Shown here in pieces: positions 63,599 to 64,000 of a DNA stretch of 64,000 bases. Made by a program: the position numbers and the translations under genes. Every line of letters begins with the position of its first letter. Positions within the stretch are counted from its first letter, which is position 1. A model generated the notes under the pieces. It searched no databases. It worked only from the letters and a program-made list of their open reading frames with translations, and was not told the origin of the DNA. Source of the DNA: Anodontia alba. Taxonomy: Eukaryota; Mollusca; Bivalvia; Lucinida; Lucinidae. The stretch is taken from assembly GCA_964016985.1 (NCBI GenBank), contig OZ024821.1:86025535-86089534 (forward strand), read 5' to 3'.

Positions 63599-63769
63599 CT
63601 GAAAATATCATTTGCACAAAAACATGAGAAAACCATAAATTTGTCCATACAGTCATATCATGATATATGTCATTACTGTGATAAATGTCATTGCTGTTTG
63701 TCAATACACTCTATGATATACTCTAGTGATCCTTAAACCAAGATGAAAAATAAGAGGACTTGTTAAGGA

Positions 63770-63930
63770 GACAATATTTTGCAACAATTCTGGGATAATT
63801 TTCTCAATTTTGCCATAACAACAAAAGCCTCAATGAAGCACTTCTAATTAGTACCCAGAAAATGTTTTTTCATGAGGCATAAGAAAAATTATCCCAAAAT
63901 GATCACCAGATATTCCTCCTTTACATGTCC
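63770..63930. mobile_element. P4-like MITE, decayed
   Basis: One hairpin arm (GAAGCACTTCTAATTAGTAC) and a TTTTTTCATGAGGCATAAG arm. Confidence 0.55.
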
Positions 63931-64000
63931 TCTGATTTATGTCATGCATGAATAATAAAACCCCAAATCATATATAGTCTGATCAGTGTCTTTGCTGTTT

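Overview
This is an AT-rich metazoan intronic landscape, most likely from a mollusc and probably a bivalve. The organism call is an inference from compact mariner-type transposons, tRNA-derived SINEs, many short palindromic MITEs and long tandem-array elements; no rRNA, mitochondrial or other marker gene is present to prove it. Nothing looks bacterial, and no rRNA, stand-alone tRNA or CRISPR array is seen.

One gene runs through the whole window on the minus strand and leaves it at both ends. I assembled 24 exons (63598 down to 3029; about 3.06 kb coding, about 1020 codons) from splice sites, and all 23 junctions keep frame. Twenty-one exons are of two alternating kinds. Type I (143-173 nt or shorter) enters in phase 2 and leaves in phase 1. 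Type II enters in phase 1 and leaves in phase 2. Every one of these exons encodes exactly three cysteines. A II+I pair is therefore a phase 1-1 module of about 70-110 residues with six cysteines: C-x(10-22)-C-x(11-30)-C | C-x(8-11)-C-x(20-38)-C. There are ten complete modules plus a leading type I half. Between two modules, three cysteine-free exons (40227-37291) encode a SEA domain with the G-S-V cleavage-type motif, again as a phase 1-1 cassette. The product should be a large, glycosylated, disulfide-rich extracellular or cell-surface protein; I do not recognise the six-cysteine module. A five-exon block near the right end (63598-50879) has a paralogous block near the left end (12229-3029), so the gene grew by internal duplication.

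The introns hold almost everything else. Exon debris lies beside the parent exons: a 114-bp array of partial exons at 34.0-34.9 kb, tandem partial exon copies at 24.2 and 35.6 kb, and exon fragments at 15.5 and 46.3 kb. There are three mariner elements with inverted ends (1.2-2.5, 19.8-21.1 and 42.5-43.8 kb), all broken; one hAT-like element with an 8-bp target duplication (47.7-48.9 kb); at least a dozen SINE copies; and roughly 80 MITE copies in about a dozen families. Several families share a central hairpin but have different ends. Tandem-array elements occupy 25.9-27.4, 58.2-59.7 and 61.4-63.1 kb. Nested insertions (SINE in MITE, mariner in MITE, MITE in SINE, hAT in MITE) give a relative order of events. 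No promoter, first exon or last exon is visible.
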